Shown piece by piece: positions 1-10,068 of a stretch of 64,000 nt of DNA; the stretch's first letter is position 1, and every line of letters starts with the position of its first letter. The position numbers were made by a program, and so were the translations under genes. This DNA is from Pseudomonas fluorescens (GTDB lineage Bacteria; Pseudomonadota; Gammaproteobacteria; Pseudomonadales; Pseudomonadaceae): contig NZ_CP008896.1 of the NCBI RefSeq assembly GCF_000730425.1, positions 1,364,001 to 1,428,000 of the forward strand, in the 5' to 3' direction. A model generated the notes under the pieces. That model was not told where the DNA came from. It did no database searches and was given only the letters and a program-made list of their open reading frames with translations.

Positions 1-317
<317 letters not shown>

Positions 318-318
<1 letters not shown>

Positions 319-1412
319 CAGGCAACCCTCGCGACACGACGTCCGGGGGCCTGGACCAAACGGCCCTGGCCATCGAACACAAACAGTTTATGGGTCGGAA
401 TGTAGATCCGGATCGGCGCGTCCACGTCGTACTCGTGTACCCCCGGCAGGTGCAAAACCAGCAGGAAATGCTCGCTGCGCACATGCAGGAAGGTTTCCGA
501 GCCGCTGATCTCCGCCACTTCCACGGTCACCGCCAACTCCAGGTCATCGTCGTTACTGGGCACCAGGCTGATATGGCTGGGGCGCACGCCAAAACGGAAC
601 TGGCCCTCGCCAATCGGCCGCAGGTCCACATTCAACGGGAAGTGCACATCGTTGGCGAAACTCACTTCATTACCGCTGATACGCCCCGGCATCAGGTTGA
701 TCGGCGGTTCGGAAAACAGCTCGGCCGCCAGCACCGTCTGCGGTTGGTGGTAGACCTCGGCGGCCTTGCCGCTCTGGATCACCCGGCCCTCATGGAGGAT
801 GGTCGTGGTGCCGCCCAGCGCCAGGGCTTCATTGGGCTCGGTGGTGGCATAGATGGCAATGGTATTGCGAGCCTTGAACAGCTCGCGCATTTCCTGACGC
901 AGCTCTTCGCGCAGTTTGTAGTCCAGGTTCACCAGGGGCTCGTCAAACAGAATCAGCTCGGCATCCTTGACCAGCGCCCGGGCCATGGCCGTGCGTTGCT
1001 GCTGACCACCGGACAGCTCCAGTGGATGGCGTTGCAGGAACTTCTCGATGCGCAGCATCTTCGCGGTTTCCAGCACTTTGCTCTGGATCAGTTCGTTGGC
1101 TACCCCGGCCTGGCGCAGGGGCGAGGCGATGTTCTCGAACACCGTCATGGTGGGGTAGTTGATGAACTGCTGGTACACCATCGACACATTGCGCAAACGC
1201 ACCGGCTTGTGGGTGACGTCCACACCGTTCATCAGGATGCGACCATTGTCTGGCTTGTCCAGGCCGGCCATCAGCCGCATCAGGCTGGTCTTGCCGGACA
1301 GCGTACGGCCCAGCAACACATTGAAGGAACCGGCTTCGAAACGCAGGTTGGCATCATCGATCCAGGTCTGGCCTTCGACGACACGGGTCACATGTTCCAG
1401 GGTCAATGACAT
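318..1412 (-). CDS. ABC transporter ATP-binding protein, GlpS-like (glycerol/sugar importer)
   Basis: A 364-residue ATPase. Walker A is GRTLSGKT (residues 35-42), with Q-loop YQQF (about 80-83), signature LSGGQ (133-137) and Walker B LILFDE (153-158). The C-terminal half (about 240-364) looks like the MalK/UgpC regulatory OB-type domain. The H-loop is odd: where MalK-type proteins have THD, this one reads TTE (190-192), so the switch histidine is a threonine. From memory this is a trait of GlpS-type subunits. The frame is open further upstream, but the start is set at MSLTLEHVTRV because that begins the conserved ABC fold and lies just downstream of the sigma-54 promoter at 1453-1468. It is the first gene of an importer operon that continues off the left edge. 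Confidence 0.9.
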
Positions 1413-1452
1413 GACACGCCCTTTTTTATTGGAATTGTTCTCCCTGGGGCAG

Positions 1453-1468
1453 AGCGAGTTTCGTGCCA
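1453..1468 (-). promoter_or_regulatory. Sigma-54 (-24/-12) promoter of the ABC importer operon
   Basis: Read on the minus strand the site is TGGCACGAAACTCGCT, matching TGGCAC-N5-TTGC with one mismatch in the -12 element. Transcription would start near 1440, about 28 bp before the first ATPase start codon. A gene for a sigma-54 activator begins 250 bp away on the other strand, which supports the call. Position and match are seen directly; use is inferred. Confidence 0.75.
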
Positions 1469-1521
1469 ATGATAAAAAGTGGCTGTCTAGCAATGACTTA
1501 AGCAAAACCTGTGCGCAATGC

Positions 1522-1591
1522 TGAACAGAAATGAACATTCACAACTGAACAATTGAACAACCGCCGGGTTGACAATGAACAGTTCTGAACA
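1522..1591. promoter_or_regulatory. Six TGAACA direct repeats, candidate enhancer for the divergent sigma-54 activator
   Basis: TGAACA occurs at 1522, 1532, 1546, 1554, 1576 and 1586, as three pairs with internal spacing of 10, 8 and 10 bp. The block lies about 55-125 bp upstream of the minus-strand -24/-12 promoter, the usual position for an enhancer bound by an NtrC-class activator. The activator gene starts at 1722. The repeats are seen; the role is inferred. Confidence 0.6.
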
Positions 1592-1623
1592 ACACTGAGT
1601 AAGCTCAGCAACACCGCTCCTCT

Positions 1624-1686
1624 TGTAGGAGCCGGCTTGCCGGCGATGGCGTCCGTGAAACCGCCATCGCCGGCAAGAGGCGGGCA
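1624..1686. repeat. REP/REPIN palindrome, GCCGGC type, degenerate right half
   Basis: The left half reads TGTAGGAGCCGGCTTGCCGG and is followed by an inverted copy whose outer part has decayed (CGGCAAGAGGCGGGC instead of the expected CGGCAAGCCGGCTCC). It lies between the TGAACA block and the regulator's ribosome binding site. Confidence 0.8.
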
Positions 1687-1721
1687 AGGCTCATAACAAC
1701 AATAAAAAGAAGGTCACCACC

Positions 1722-3542
1722 ATGGCCACACCTACCCCGCTGTTGCCCCACGACACCATCATCCAGGACTCCTGGCGCCGCTGTCGCGCCTTCGGCCTGG
1801 ATCACCAGAGCGCTCCCAGCTTCGATCAGCTGCCAGCGGAGGGCATCAGCCAATTGCTGGAGAGCCAGCACTCGCTGATAAACACCACCCACCAGGAAGT
1901 GTTGCCCTACTACGAGAACATCCTCAGCAACTCCAACTGCCTGATCATGCTTGCCGACAACCAGGGCCAGGTCCTGAGTTCCTGGGGCACCCAGCGCTTC
2001 ATCGAACCCAAGCTGGCCCGTGGTTTCAGTGCCGGGGCCGGTTGGATGGAACGCTCCACCGGCACCAACGCCATCGGCACCGCGCTGGCCTGCGCCCAGG
2101 CGGTACATATCGAGCATGACGAACACTTCCTCAAGGCCAACCGCTTCATGACCGGCTCGGCCGCACCGATCTTTGATGCCCACCGCGAAATCATTGCGGT
2201 GCTGGATGTATCCAGCGACAGCTACCTGCCGCCCTCCCACACCCTGGGCATGGTCAAGATGATGAGCCAGACCGTGGAAAACCGGTTGATCCTCAATCGG
2301 TTTGGCGGCGAACACTTCCAATTGACCTTCAATACCGGCCTGAACAACCTCGACAGCCAGTGGGCCGGCCTGCTGATCTTTGATGAAAGCGGCCACGTGC
2401 TTTCAGCCAATCGCCGCGCCGACAATCTGTTGGGCATCAGCCTTTCGCGGGTCATGATCGACAGCCTGTTCAAGGTCTCGCTGCTGGAGCTGCTCAACCA
2501 GCCCGAGGGCCTGCCTTTTGCCCTGCAGGCCGCCGGGCGCAACCGTTTCCAGTGCCTGCTCAAACGCCCCAAGCAGACGCCGGTCCAGGCCCGGGTCTTC
2601 AGCCAGCCAGCCCCCGCGGCCATTGGCCTCAAGACCCTGCACTTTGGCGATAGCCGCGTCGAAAAAGCCGTGCGCCAGGCCGAACGCCTGCTGGAAAAAG
2701 ACATCCCGTTACTGATCCACGGCGAAACCGGGGTGGGCAAGGAAGTCTTCGTCAAAGCCCTGCACCAGACCAGCTCCCGCAGCCAGCAAGCATTTATCGC
2801 GGTCAACTGTGCGGCAATTCCTGCGGAACTGGTGGAATCGGAGTTGTTCGGCTACGAAAAAGGTGCATTCACCGGCGCCAATCAAAAAGGCAGCATCGGC
2901 CTGATCCGCAAGGCGGACAAAGGCACGCTGTTTCTCGATGAGATCGGTGACATGCCCTTGCCCACCCAGGCCCGCCTGCTACGAGTATTGCAGGAACGCT
3001 GTGTACAGCCCGTGGGCAGCAGCGAACTGTTCCCAGTGGACCTGCGCATTATCTCGGCCACCAATCGCTCGCTGCGTGACCAGGTGCAGATCGGACGGTT
3101 TCGTGAGGATTTGTACTACCGCATCGGCGGCCTGACGCTGCAACTGCCACCCCTGCGCGAGCGCAGCGACAAACAGGCGCTGTTCAAGCAACTGTGGCGA
3201 CAGCACCGCGAACCCACGCAGTGGGCCGGGCTCAGCACCGAGGTGCTGGCGTTGTTCGAGCAACATCCCTGGCCAGGCAACTTGCGCCAGGCCAGCAGCG
3301 TGATACAGGTGGCACTGGCCATGGCCGCAGATCAACCGATCCGCCCGGAGCATCTGCCGGATGATTTTTTTATCGACCTGGGCCAAGCCTCGCCCAGCGC
3401 ACCGGTGGTTATGGGCGATCGGGAGGAAAGCCAAAACCTTCAGCAACGACTGGCAGCGGTCGGCGGCAATATCTCCCACTTGGCGCGGGAGTTGGGGGTC
3501 AGCCGCAATACCTTGTACAAGCGATTACGCGACGCTACGTAG
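1722..3542 (+). CDS. Sigma-54-dependent Fis-family activator, AcoR-like
   Basis: A 606-residue enhancer-binding protein. An N-terminal GAF-type sensor region (about 60-190) is followed by a AAA+ domain (about 315-530) and a Fis-type helix-turn-helix near 580-600 (HLARELGVSRNTLYKRL). The AAA+ domain has Walker A GETGVGKE (about 333), the sigma-54 contact loop GAFTGA (about 381) and Walker B LFLDEIGD (about 402), all intact. A good ribosome binding site (AGAAGGT) precedes the ATG. The domain order matches COG3284 AcoR-type activators of acetoin/glycerol metabolism. It diverges from the ABC importer operon and most likely controls it through the TGAACA repeats and the -24/-12 promoter in the gap. 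The ligand cannot be read from the sequence. Confidence 0.9.
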   Translation: MATPTPLLPHDTIIQDSWRRCRAFGLDHQSAPSFDQLPAEGISQLLESQHSLINTTHQEVLPYYENILSNSNCLIMLADNQGQVLSSWGTQRFIEPKLARGFSAGAGWMERSTGTNAIGTALACAQAVHIEHDEHFLKANRFMTGSAAPIFDAHREIIAVLDVSSDSYLPPSHTLGMVKMMSQTVENRLILNRFGGEHFQLTFNTGLNNLDSQWAGLLIFDESGHVLSANRRADNLLGISLSRVMIDSLFKVSLLELLNQPEGLPFALQAAGRNRFQCLLKRPKQTPVQARVFSQPAPAAIGLKTLHFGDSRVEKAVRQAERLLEKDIPLLIHGETGVGKEVFVKALHQTSSRSQQAFIAVNCAAIPAELVESELFGYEKGAFTGANQKGSIGLIRKADKGTLFLDEIGDMPLPTQARLLRVLQERCVQPVGSSELFPVDLRIISATNRSLRDQVQIGRFREDLYYRIGGLTLQLPPLRERSDKQALFKQLWRQHREPTQWAGLSTEVLALFEQHPWPGNLRQASSVIQVALAMAADQPIRPEHLPDDFFIDLGQASPSAPVVMGDREESQNLQQRLAAVGGNISHLARELGVSRNTLYKRLRDAT

Positions 3543-3639
3543 CAGTAACTGCCCCCACCCGCAGATTTATCCGACAGCGTCTAGGATTGCTACTCGGAAG
3601 ATCTTGCCTCCGCTCAAGCGGCGGCTCAAAAACAGGACT

Positions 3640-3687
3640 TACGAAGGGACAAATCAATGTAACTATTAATAGGCCCGTCCCTTCGTA
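3640..3687. repeat. Perfect 11-bp inverted repeat upstream of hcp
   Basis: TACGAAGGGAC (3640-3650) and its exact reverse complement GTCCCTTCGTA (3677-3687) are separated by 26 AT-rich bases. No T-run follows, so it is not an obvious terminator. It lies at the left border of the AT-richer hcp islet (3543-3808 otherwise holds no gene) and could be an operator, an RNA hairpin or a remnant end of an insertion. Confidence 0.6.
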
Positions 3688-3808
3688 CCTCCAGATACAA
3701 ACCTCGAATAATCCTACATCCAGCTCGCACTATAAAAGGTGAAGCCTCTGATATTTTCTATATGTTTTCTTTCGTATCTTTAAGCCAAATAACTCAGAGT
3801 GCTGACCC

Positions 3809-4294
3809 ATGGCTTACCACGGTTACATGTCTATCAAAGGAAAATCTCAAGGCCTGATATCGGCAGGCTGCTCAACCCAGGACTCTATCGGCAACAAATG
3901 TCAGGAGGGGCATATGGATGAAATCATGGTGATTTCTTATAACCACAACATGCTCAATACGGGCAACGTCATGGCTTCCACCCACGGCCCGGTGGTGATC
4001 ACAAAGAATCTTGATAAATCCTCCCCCTTATTGGCCGTGGCGCTATCGAACAGAGAAGAACTGAACTGCGTGATCAACTTTTATCGTACCTCGCAGTCTG
4101 GTCAGCGCGAAAAATACTATTCCGTCGATATTAGGGGCTGCATTATTGCCAACCTGACGGTTGAAGTGCCGCACGCTGTTCTGTTGACCGATGTAGAGGC
4201 GCAGGAACATCTGGCCATTCGTTATCGAGAGATCATCTGGACCCATCATATCGCGGGCACCAGTGGTTATGGCTCATGGGAAACCGGGCGATGA
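3809..4294 (+). CDS. hcp: Hcp-family type VI secretion tube protein (TssD), orphan
   Basis: A 161-residue protein with the strongly conserved Hcp start (MAYHGYMSIKGKSQGLISAG), the STQDSIGNKCQ block and the end IRYREIIWTHHIAGTSGY. Hcp hexamers build the inner tube of the type VI secretion system and can carry small effectors in their lumen. No tssB, tssC, vgrG or other T6SS core gene is nearby, so it would depend on an apparatus encoded elsewhere. Its TGA overlaps the ATG of the next gene (ATGA). The surrounding DNA is clearly richer in A+T than its neighbours, which suggests acquisition as a cassette. The ribosome binding site is weak. Confidence 0.9.
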   Translation: MAYHGYMSIKGKSQGLISAGCSTQDSIGNKCQEGHMDEIMVISYNHNMLNTGNVMASTHGPVVITKNLDKSSPLLAVALSNREELNCVINFYRTSQSGQREKYYSVDIRGCIIANLTVEVPHAVLLTDVEAQEHLAIRYREIIWTHHIAGTSGYGSWETGR

Positions 4295-5011
4295 GCTCGA
4301 AAAGCAAGAGCCGGGCCACTACGTTTCATGACTTATGGGAAGTCAGCCACGCGGCGGGAAGGCTGACCAGCCAGGCGTGCACCATCAGCGCACGCCATCT
4401 GCAGGATGGTATTACACGGTCAATATTCAATCGTGAGGTTGCGTATTACGCTCGTAGCATCGTTAGAGATGTAGAGCAGGGTAAAAAGACGGCTAATCAG
4501 GGCCTGATAGAGATAAAAACCGAACAACAAAGCCTGCTAAACCAGTCAATGGAGATTGGGCGTAAAGGTATTGGAGTTGTAGCAGGCGCGCTGCAAATAG
4601 CCACAGGCGCTGGAATTTGCTACGCCTCCGTTGGCACGCTCTGCCTTATTGCCGGGGTGCCGCTGATGGCGCATGGCGCATGGCGCAAATAACGTATATG
4701 AAAGTGGACGTAACCTGATGACAGGGCAATCGGATACGGTGGGGCCGGTACGTGGCGCGTATCAATCGGCAGCATCCGCTATGGGTTATGACGAGCGCGG
4801 GGCCAATATTGCTTATGGTTCAGTTGATATTGGACTGTCTGCCTATAGCGTTGTGAGGCACGTATTAAAACCAGATGCTTGGCGCTTATTCAGATACCTC
4901 GACAGCGATCGCGTACGAGCATACAAAACCATGAAACCTATTTCATTGGCTACTGAGACTGTTATAGACGGAATTACACTCGACCAACTTTACCGAGAGA
5001 CAATAAAATGA
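4291..5011 (+). pseudogene. Hcp-linked putative T6SS effector (DUF4225-like), frameshifted by a 7-bp repeat
   Basis: Two overlapping frames form one protein. The first runs from 4291 (MSSKSKSRATTFHD; ATGA overlap with hcp) and stops at 4690-4692 after ...LMAHGAWRK. The second resumes at 4673 as MAHGANNVYESGR and ends at 5011. Removing one of the three ATGGCGC copies at 4666-4686 restores a single frame of 237 codons reading LMAHGANNVYESGR. A glycine-rich hydrophobic stretch (about 95-130, GVVAGALQIATGAGICY) suggests membrane contact. Family assignment to DUF4225 is from memory. Position between hcp and a small membrane protein suggests a cargo effector; its toxicity and mechanism are inferred. 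It may be dead or reversibly off. Confidence 0.7.
4666..4686 (+). repeat. Three tandem copies of ATGGCGC inside the effector gene
   Basis: Perfect 7-bp units at 4666-4672, 4673-4679 and 4680-4686. Two copies keep the effector in frame and three shift it. The arrangement allows loss or gain by slipped-strand replication, although three units is short compared with typical contingency loci. Confidence 0.9.
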
Positions 5012-5310
5012 TCATTTGGTTGTTTCCAATACTGGCCTTATCAGGAGTCTTTTCCGCTTACGCTCTTAGAGTTTTAATTTCCAGTAAAAACCTAGGATAC
5101 ATCAGGCTATTTCTGGGCTTAATCCCGAACATGCTCTTAATGGCAATCCACTATAAAATCGCAAAATTCAATATTTTTCCAACACTTGGATACAGGCCTG
5201 AAGTAATCGACGAATACCCTTTTATAGGATGGCTGGCACTTATTTGTTTCCTACTGCATGCTGGCGCTATACCAGCCAAGCGAGATTTGACTTGGTTCTG
5301 GAAACGCTAA
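5008..5310 (+). CDS. Small membrane protein, candidate effector-immunity protein
   Basis: A 100-residue protein with three predicted membrane segments (about 3-24, 30-50 and 70-90) and a basic C-terminus (KRDLTWFWKR). Its ATG overlaps the effector stop (ATGA), the usual arrangement of an effector-immunity pair, and it shares the islet's AT-rich composition. I do not recognise the family. A membrane immunity protein would fit an effector with a hydrophobic glycine-rich segment, but this is inference from position. Confidence 0.6.
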   Translation: MIIWLFPILALSGVFSAYALRVLISSKNLGYIRLFLGLIPNMLLMAIHYKIAKFNIFPTLGYRPEVIDEYPFIGWLALICFLLHAGAIPAKRDLTWFWKR

Positions 5311-5392
5311 GTGCGCACATAACAAAAAACCCGCTATTTACAGAGAAGACAGAAGATTTAAAATCCAAGCAATGCTACAGCTATTCGTCCAA

Positions 5393-5423
5393 AAAAACGC
5401 CCCGAACCAGTCGGGGCGTTTTT
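5393..5423. terminator. Bidirectional Rho-independent terminator between the hcp islet and cysS
   Basis: AAAAACGCCCCGA and TCGGGGCGTTTTT form a 13-bp stem with a 5-nt loop; A- and T-runs on both sides let it work for both convergent units. Confidence 0.9.
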
Positions 5424-5440
5424 CATTCAGCGTTTACCAA

Positions 5441-6829
5441 TCAGGCCTGATCAGCCAACCGCCACGTCGTCCCACCCTTCCCGTCTTCCAACACCACGCC
5501 CATGGCGGTGAGTTGGTCGCGGATGCGGTCGGATTCTGCCCAGTCCTTGTTGGCACGGGCATTGAGGCGGGCCTGGATCAGTGCGTCGACTTCGGCAGCA
5601 TCCACACGCCCTTCGGCGCCGGCTTGCAGAAAGTCGTCGGCTTCCATCTGCAGCACACCCAGCACGCTCGCCAGTTCTTTCAAGCGCGCCGCCAGACCCG
5701 CCGCCGCGTCGAGATCGCTCTCACGCAGACGGTTGATCTCGCGCACCATCTCGAACAGCACCGCGCAGGCTTCCGGGGTGCCGAAGTCGTCGTTCATGAC
5801 TTCGGTAAACCTTGAGACGAAGGCTTCGCCGCCGGCAGGCGCTACAGAAGGCAAGCCTTTCAACGCATGGTAGAAACGCTCCAGGGCGCCCTTGGCATCC
5901 TTGAGGTTGTCTTCCGAGTAGTTGATGGCGCTGCGGTAGTGGCTCGACACCAGCAAGTAACGCACAACCTCTGGGTGGTACTTTTCCAGCACGTCGCGGA
6001 TGGTGAAGAAGTTGTTCAAGGACTTGGACATCTTCTCGCCATTGATGCGAATCATGCCGCAATGCATCCACGCGTTGGCGTAGGTCTTGCCGGTGGCTGC
6101 TTCGCTCTGGGCGATTTCGTTCTCGTGGTGCGGGAACTCCAGGTCGCTGCCGCCGCCATGAATGTCGAAGGTCTCGCCCAGGCAGCAGGTGGACATCACC
6201 GAGCATTCGATGTGCCAGCCCGGACGTCCCGCGCCCCATGGTGACTCCCAGCTCGGCTCGCCGGGCTTGGTGCCTTTCCACAGCACGAAGTCCAGCGGAT
6301 CTTGCTTGGCTTCGTCGACTTCGATGCGGGCGCCGATGCGCAGGTCTTCGATTTTCTTGCGCGACAACTTGCCGTAGCCCATGAACTTGGCGACGCGGTA
6401 GTACACGTCGCCATTGCCCGGGGCGTAGGCGTAGCCCTTGTCGATCAAGGTCTGGATCATCGCGTGCATGCCAGGGATGTGGTCGGTGGCGCGCGGCTCC
6501 ATGTCCGGCTTGAGAATGTTGAGGCGGGCCTCGTCCTCATGCATTGCGGCGATCATGCGCTCGGTCAGCGCGTCGAACGACTCGCCGTTTTCATTGGCGC
6601 GATTGATGATCTTGTCGTCGATGTCGGTGATGTTGCGCACGTAAGTCAGGTCATAACCGCTGAAGCGCAACCAGCGGGTCACCAGGTCAAAGGCAACCAT
6701 GCTGCGGCCATGGCCGATGTGGCAATAGTCGTACACGGTCATGCCGCACACGTACATGCGCACCTTGTTGCCATCCAGCGGCTTGAAGACTTCTTTGGTC
6801 TTGCTGAGTGTGTTGTAGATCGTTAGCAC
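5441..6829 (-). CDS. cysS: Cysteine--tRNA ligase
   Basis: 462 residues, the normal length. It charges tRNA(Cys) with cysteine in the cytosol. The class I motifs are HIGH (37-40) and KMSKS (about 266-270, [11 protein letters not shown]). The zinc-binding Cys28 (YVCGMTVYD) and a second zinc cysteine (ECSVMS) are present. It starts 19 bp after the glnS stop on the same strand, so the two synthetases are probably co-transcribed. The terminator at 5393-5423 ends the unit. Confidence 0.97.
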   Translation of the reverse strand: MLTIYNTLSKTKEVFKPLDGNKVRMYVCGMTVYDYCHIGHGRSMVAFDLVTRWLRFSGYDLTYVRNITDIDDKIINRANENGESFDALTERMIAAMHEDEARLNILKPDMEPRATDHIPGMHAMIQTLIDKGYAYAPGNGDVYYRVAKFMGYGKLSRKKIEDLRIGARIEVDEAKQDPLDFVLWKGTKPGEPSWESPWGAGRPGWHIECSVMSTCCLGETFDIHGGGSDLEFPHHENEIAQSEAATGKTYANAWMHCGMIRINGEKMSKSLNNFFTIRDVLEKYHPEVVRYLLVSSHYRSAINYSEDNLKDAKGALERFYHALKGLPSVAPAGGEAFVSRFTEVMNDDFGTPEACAVLFEMVREINRLRESDLDAAAGLAARLKELASVLGVLQMEADDFLQAGAEGRVDAAEVDALIQARLNARANKDWAESDRIRDQLTAMGVVLEDGKGGTTWRLADQA

Positions 6830-6848
6830 GATGAATCCTTAAGACTGA

Positions 6849-8549
6849 TCACTGGCCCCACGAATCACGCAAGGTCACGGTACGGTTGAATACCGGATGA
6901 CCAGGTTTCGAGTCCTTGATATCTGCGCAGAAGTAGCCTTCGCGCTCGAACTGGAAACGGTCTTCCGGCTGTGCGTCGCCAAGCGATGGCTCGGCACGAC
7001 AACCAGTAAGTACTTGCAGGGAGTCAGGGTTGATGTTGTCGAGGAAACTGGCGCTGTCTTCGGCCTTCTCTGGGTTGGCCGAGCGGAACAGGCGATCGTA
7101 CAGGCGCACTTCGCACTCGACGCTGGCAGCAGCCGGCACCCAGTGCACGACACCTTTGACCTTGCGGCCTTCCGGGTTCTTGCCCAGGGTATCCGGATCG
7201 TACGAGCAACGCAGTTCGACGATGTTGCCATCGGCGTCCTTGATGGCTTCGTCGGCACGGATCACGTAGCTGCCACGCAGGCGTACTTCGCCGTTCGGCT
7301 CCAGGCGCTTGTAGCCTTTTGGCGGCTCTTCCATGAAGTCATCGCGGTCGATGTAGATTTCACGGGCGAACGGCAGCTTGCGCACGCCGAGCTCTTCCTT
7401 CTGTGGATGACGCGGCAGTTCGAGGTTCTCGACCTGGTCTTGCGGGTAATTGGTGATCACGACTTTCAACGGACGCAGCACGCACATGGCGCGTGGTGCG
7501 TTCGCATCGAGGTCCTGGCGGATGCTGAATTCAAGCATGCCGAAGTCGACCACGCCGTCGGAGCGGTTGGTACCGACCATGTCGCAGAAGTGGCGGATCG
7601 AAGCCGGGGTGTAGCCACGACGGCGGAAACCCGACAGGGTCGACATGCGCGGGTCATCCCAGCCATGGACGTGCTTTTCATCGACCAGTTGCTTGAGCTT
7701 GCGCTTGCTGGTGATGGTGTAGTTCAGGTTCAGGCGGCTGAATTCATACTGGCGCGGGTGTGCCGGCACCGGCAGGCTGTCCAGGAACCATTCGTACAAC
7801 GGGCGATGGCTTTCGAACTCCAGGGTGCAGATGGAGTGGGTGATGCCTTCGATGGCGTCCGACTGACCGTGGGTGAAGTCGTAGTTGGGGTAGATGCACC
7901 ACTTGTCACCGGTCTGGTGGTGATGGGCATGACGGATGCGGTACATGATCGGGTCGCGCAGGTTCATGTTCGGCGAGGCCATGTCGATCTTGGCCCGCAG
8001 TACACGGGCGCCGTCCGGGAACTCACCGTCGCGCATGCGGGTGAACCAGTCCAGGTTCTCTTCTACCGAACGGTCGCGGAACGGGCTGTTCTTGCCCGGC
8101 TCGGTCAGGGTGCCACGGTACTCCTTGGCCTGCTCGGGGCTCAGGTCGTCGACGTAGGCCTTGCCGGCCTTGATCAGCTCCACGGCCCAGTCGAACAACT
8201 GGTCGAAATACTTGGAGGCATAGCGCACTTCACCGGACCATTCAAAGCCCAGCCACTTGATGTCGCTTTCGATGGCGTCGATGTATTCCTGGTCTTCCTT
8301 GGCCGGGTTGGTGTCGTCGAAACGCAGGTGCGTGACGCCACCGAACTCCTGGGCCAGGCCGAAGTTCACACAGATCGACTTGGCGTGGCCGATATGCAGG
8401 TAACCGTTGGGCTCAGGCGGGAAACGGGTGACGATCTGCGTGTGCTTGCCCGAATCCAGGTCCGCCTGGATGATCGGGCGCAGGAAATTGACCGGGACGG
8501 CAGGTCCGGCCTTGGAATTCGAGGTAGGGTCGACAGTGGGCTTGCTCAT
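6849..8549 (-). CDS. glnS: Glutamine--tRNA ligase
   Basis: 566 residues from the start [13 protein letters not shown], which has a good ribosome binding site (AAGGATC) just upstream; an open frame extends further but lacks one. It charges tRNA(Gln). The class I signatures are HIGH in [12 protein letters not shown] and the KMSKS equivalent TSKRKL, followed by [16 protein letters not shown], typical of GlnRS. A possible -10 element (TATGAT on the minus strand, 8606-8611) lies upstream. It forms an operon with cysS. Confidence 0.97.
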   Translation of the reverse strand: MSKPTVDPTSNSKAGPAVPVNFLRPIIQADLDSGKHTQIVTRFPPEPNGYLHIGHAKSICVNFGLAQEFGGVTHLRFDDTNPAKEDQEYIDAIESDIKWLGFEWSGEVRYASKYFDQLFDWAVELIKAGKAYVDDLSPEQAKEYRGTLTEPGKNSPFRDRSVEENLDWFTRMRDGEFPDGARVLRAKIDMASPNMNLRDPIMYRIRHAHHHQTGDKWCIYPNYDFTHGQSDAIEGITHSICTLEFESHRPLYEWFLDSLPVPAHPRQYEFSRLNLNYTITSKRKLKQLVDEKHVHGWDDPRMSTLSGFRRRGYTPASIRHFCDMVGTNRSDGVVDFGMLEFSIRQDLDANAPRAMCVLRPLKVVITNYPQDQVENLELPRHPQKEELGVRKLPFAREIYIDRDDFMEEPPKGYKRLEPNGEVRLRGSYVIRADEAIKDADGNIVELRCSYDPDTLGKNPEGRKVKGVVHWVPAAASVECEVRLYDRLFRSANPEKAEDSASFLDNINPDSLQVLTGCRAEPSLGDAQPEDRFQFEREGYFCADIKDSKPGHPVFNRTVTLRDSWGQ

Positions 8550-8796
8550 AGGATCCTTGAACAGACAGGTACGTGGCCGGGTCAGGCCAGACAAACAAAG
8601 GGCTTATCATAGCCGATGCTGTCAAGCACCTGACAGGGCAGGCTCAAAAACTGCTGCATTTATTGCATGGGTGGTGAAAAACCACCTCGAAATTCCTGCA
8701 GGGCACGCTAAACTGCGCGCCTTGGCAGCACGTTGCCAAACAGGTGCAGGCGTGTGACGCGCCAGACCCCACGAATTCCTTGAAAGAGTAGTGAAC

Positions 8797-9300
8797 ATGA
8801 CTCAAGTCAAACTCAGCACCAATCACGGTGACATCGTCATCGAGCTGAACACCGAGAAAGCGCCGACCACCGTCGCCAACTTCATCGAATACGTTAACGC
8901 CGGCCACTACGAAAACACTGTTTTCCACCGTGTCATCGGCAACTTCATGATCCAGGGCGGCGGTTTCGAGCCTGGCATGAAAGAAAAGAAAGACAAGCGT
9001 CCAAGCATCCAGAACGAAGCGGACAACGGCCTTTCCAACGACAAGTACACCGTCGCCATGGCCCGTACCATGGAGCCGCATTCGGCCTCCGCGCAGTTCT
9101 TCATCAACGTGGCCGACAACGCCTTCCTGAACCATAGCGCCAAGACCGTGCAGGGTTGGGGCTACGCGGTGTTCGGCAAAGTGACCGAAGGCCAGGACAT
9201 CGTCGACAAGATCAAAGGCGTGCAGACCACCGGTAAAGCCGGGCACCAGGACGTTCCGGTAGAAGACGTGATCATCGAGAAAGCCGAGATCATTGCGTGA
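8797..9300 (+). CDS. ppiB: Peptidyl-prolyl cis-trans isomerase B (cyclophilin)
   Basis: 167 residues starting [18 protein letters not shown]; a GTG six bases upstream is in frame, but the ATG gives the family's usual N-terminus. Cyclophilin motifs [14 protein letters not shown] and [10 protein letters not shown], containing the active-site Arg and Phe, are present. There is no signal peptide, so it is the cytoplasmic form. Its TGA overlaps the GTG start of lpxH (GTGA), so the two genes are coupled. It diverges from glnS across a 247-bp gap. Confidence 0.95.
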   Translation: MTQVKLSTNHGDIVIELNTEKAPTTVANFIEYVNAGHYENTVFHRVIGNFMIQGGGFEPGMKEKKDKRPSIQNEADNGLSNDKYTVAMARTMEPHSASAQFFINVADNAFLNHSAKTVQGWGYAVFGKVTEGQDIVDKIKGVQTTGKAGHQDVPVEDVIIEKAEIIA

Positions 9301-10046
9301 TATTGCTGATTTCAGACTTGCATCTGGAAGAGGAGCGCCCGGATATTACCCGGGCGTTTCTGGATTTACTGCACGGTCGCGCCCGTGGTGCGCAAGCGTT
9401 GTACATCCTGGGAGACTTTTTCGAAGCCTGGATTGGCGACGATGGCATGACCCCGTTCCAGCGTTCGATTTGCGAAGCACTGCGTGAGCTGAGCGAGAGT
9501 GGCACCCAACTATTCCTGATGCACGGCAACCGGGATTTCCTGATCGGCAAGGCCTTCTGCAAAGCTGCAGGGGCGACCTTGCTCAAGGACCCCACCGTCG
9601 TGCAGTTGTATGGCGAGCCCGTGCTGTTGATGCACGGCGACAGCCTGTGTACCCGCGACCTCGGCTATATGAAGCTGCGGCGCATCCTGCGTAACCCCAT
9701 CGTGCTGTTTATCCTGCGTCACCTGCCCTTGCGCACCCGCCATAAACTGGCGCGCAAGCTGCGCAGTGAAAGCCGGGCGCAGGTGCGCATGAAGGCCAAC
9801 GATATTGTCGATGTGACGCCCGAGGAAGTACCACGGGTGATGCAGGCCTTCGGCGTGCGCACCCTGGTCCATGGCCACACCCACCGCCCGGCCATTCACA
9901 AGTTGCAGATTGGCGAACAGGCGGCCAAGCGCATTGTGCTGGGCGATTGGGACAAGCAAGGCTGGGCGCTGCAAGTGGATGAGCAAGGTTTCCAGCTGGC
10001 GGCGTTTGACTTCGTCAACCCGCAGTTGGCGTTGCCTGGCGCCTGA
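9297..10046 (+). CDS. lpxH: UDP-2,3-diacylglucosamine diphosphatase
   Basis: 249 residues with a GTG start. It hydrolyses UDP-2,3-diacylglucosamine to lipid X and UMP in lipid A synthesis at the inner face of the inner membrane. Calcineurin-like metal motifs are seen in order: DLH near residue 7, [16 protein letters not shown] and the HGHTH motif near 197. It is translationally coupled to ppiB, an arrangement I recall from other pseudomonads. A REPIN follows the gene. Confidence 0.95.
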   Translation: MILLISDLHLEEERPDITRAFLDLLHGRARGAQALYILGDFFEAWIGDDGMTPFQRSICEALRELSESGTQLFLMHGNRDFLIGKAFCKAAGATLLKDPTVVQLYGEPVLLMHGDSLCTRDLGYMKLRRILRNPIVLFILRHLPLRTRHKLARKLRSESRAQVRMKANDIVDVTPEEVPRVMQAFGVRTLVHGHTHRPAIHKLQIGEQAAKRIVLGDWDKQGWALQVDEQGFQLAAFDFVNPQLALPGA

Positions 10047-10068
10047 CTTACAAACAACACGAATCAAA

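Noticed and set aside
390..1409. A 339-codon plus-strand open frame opposite the first ATPase gene.
   Set aside because: It is antisense to a clear ABC ATPase gene and its amino-acid content (His, Gln, Arg rich) is typical of GC-rich mirror frames.
3809..5310. A complete type VI secretion locus.
   Set aside because: Only hcp and its two linked genes are present; no tss core genes, vgrG or PAAR gene is seen in the window.
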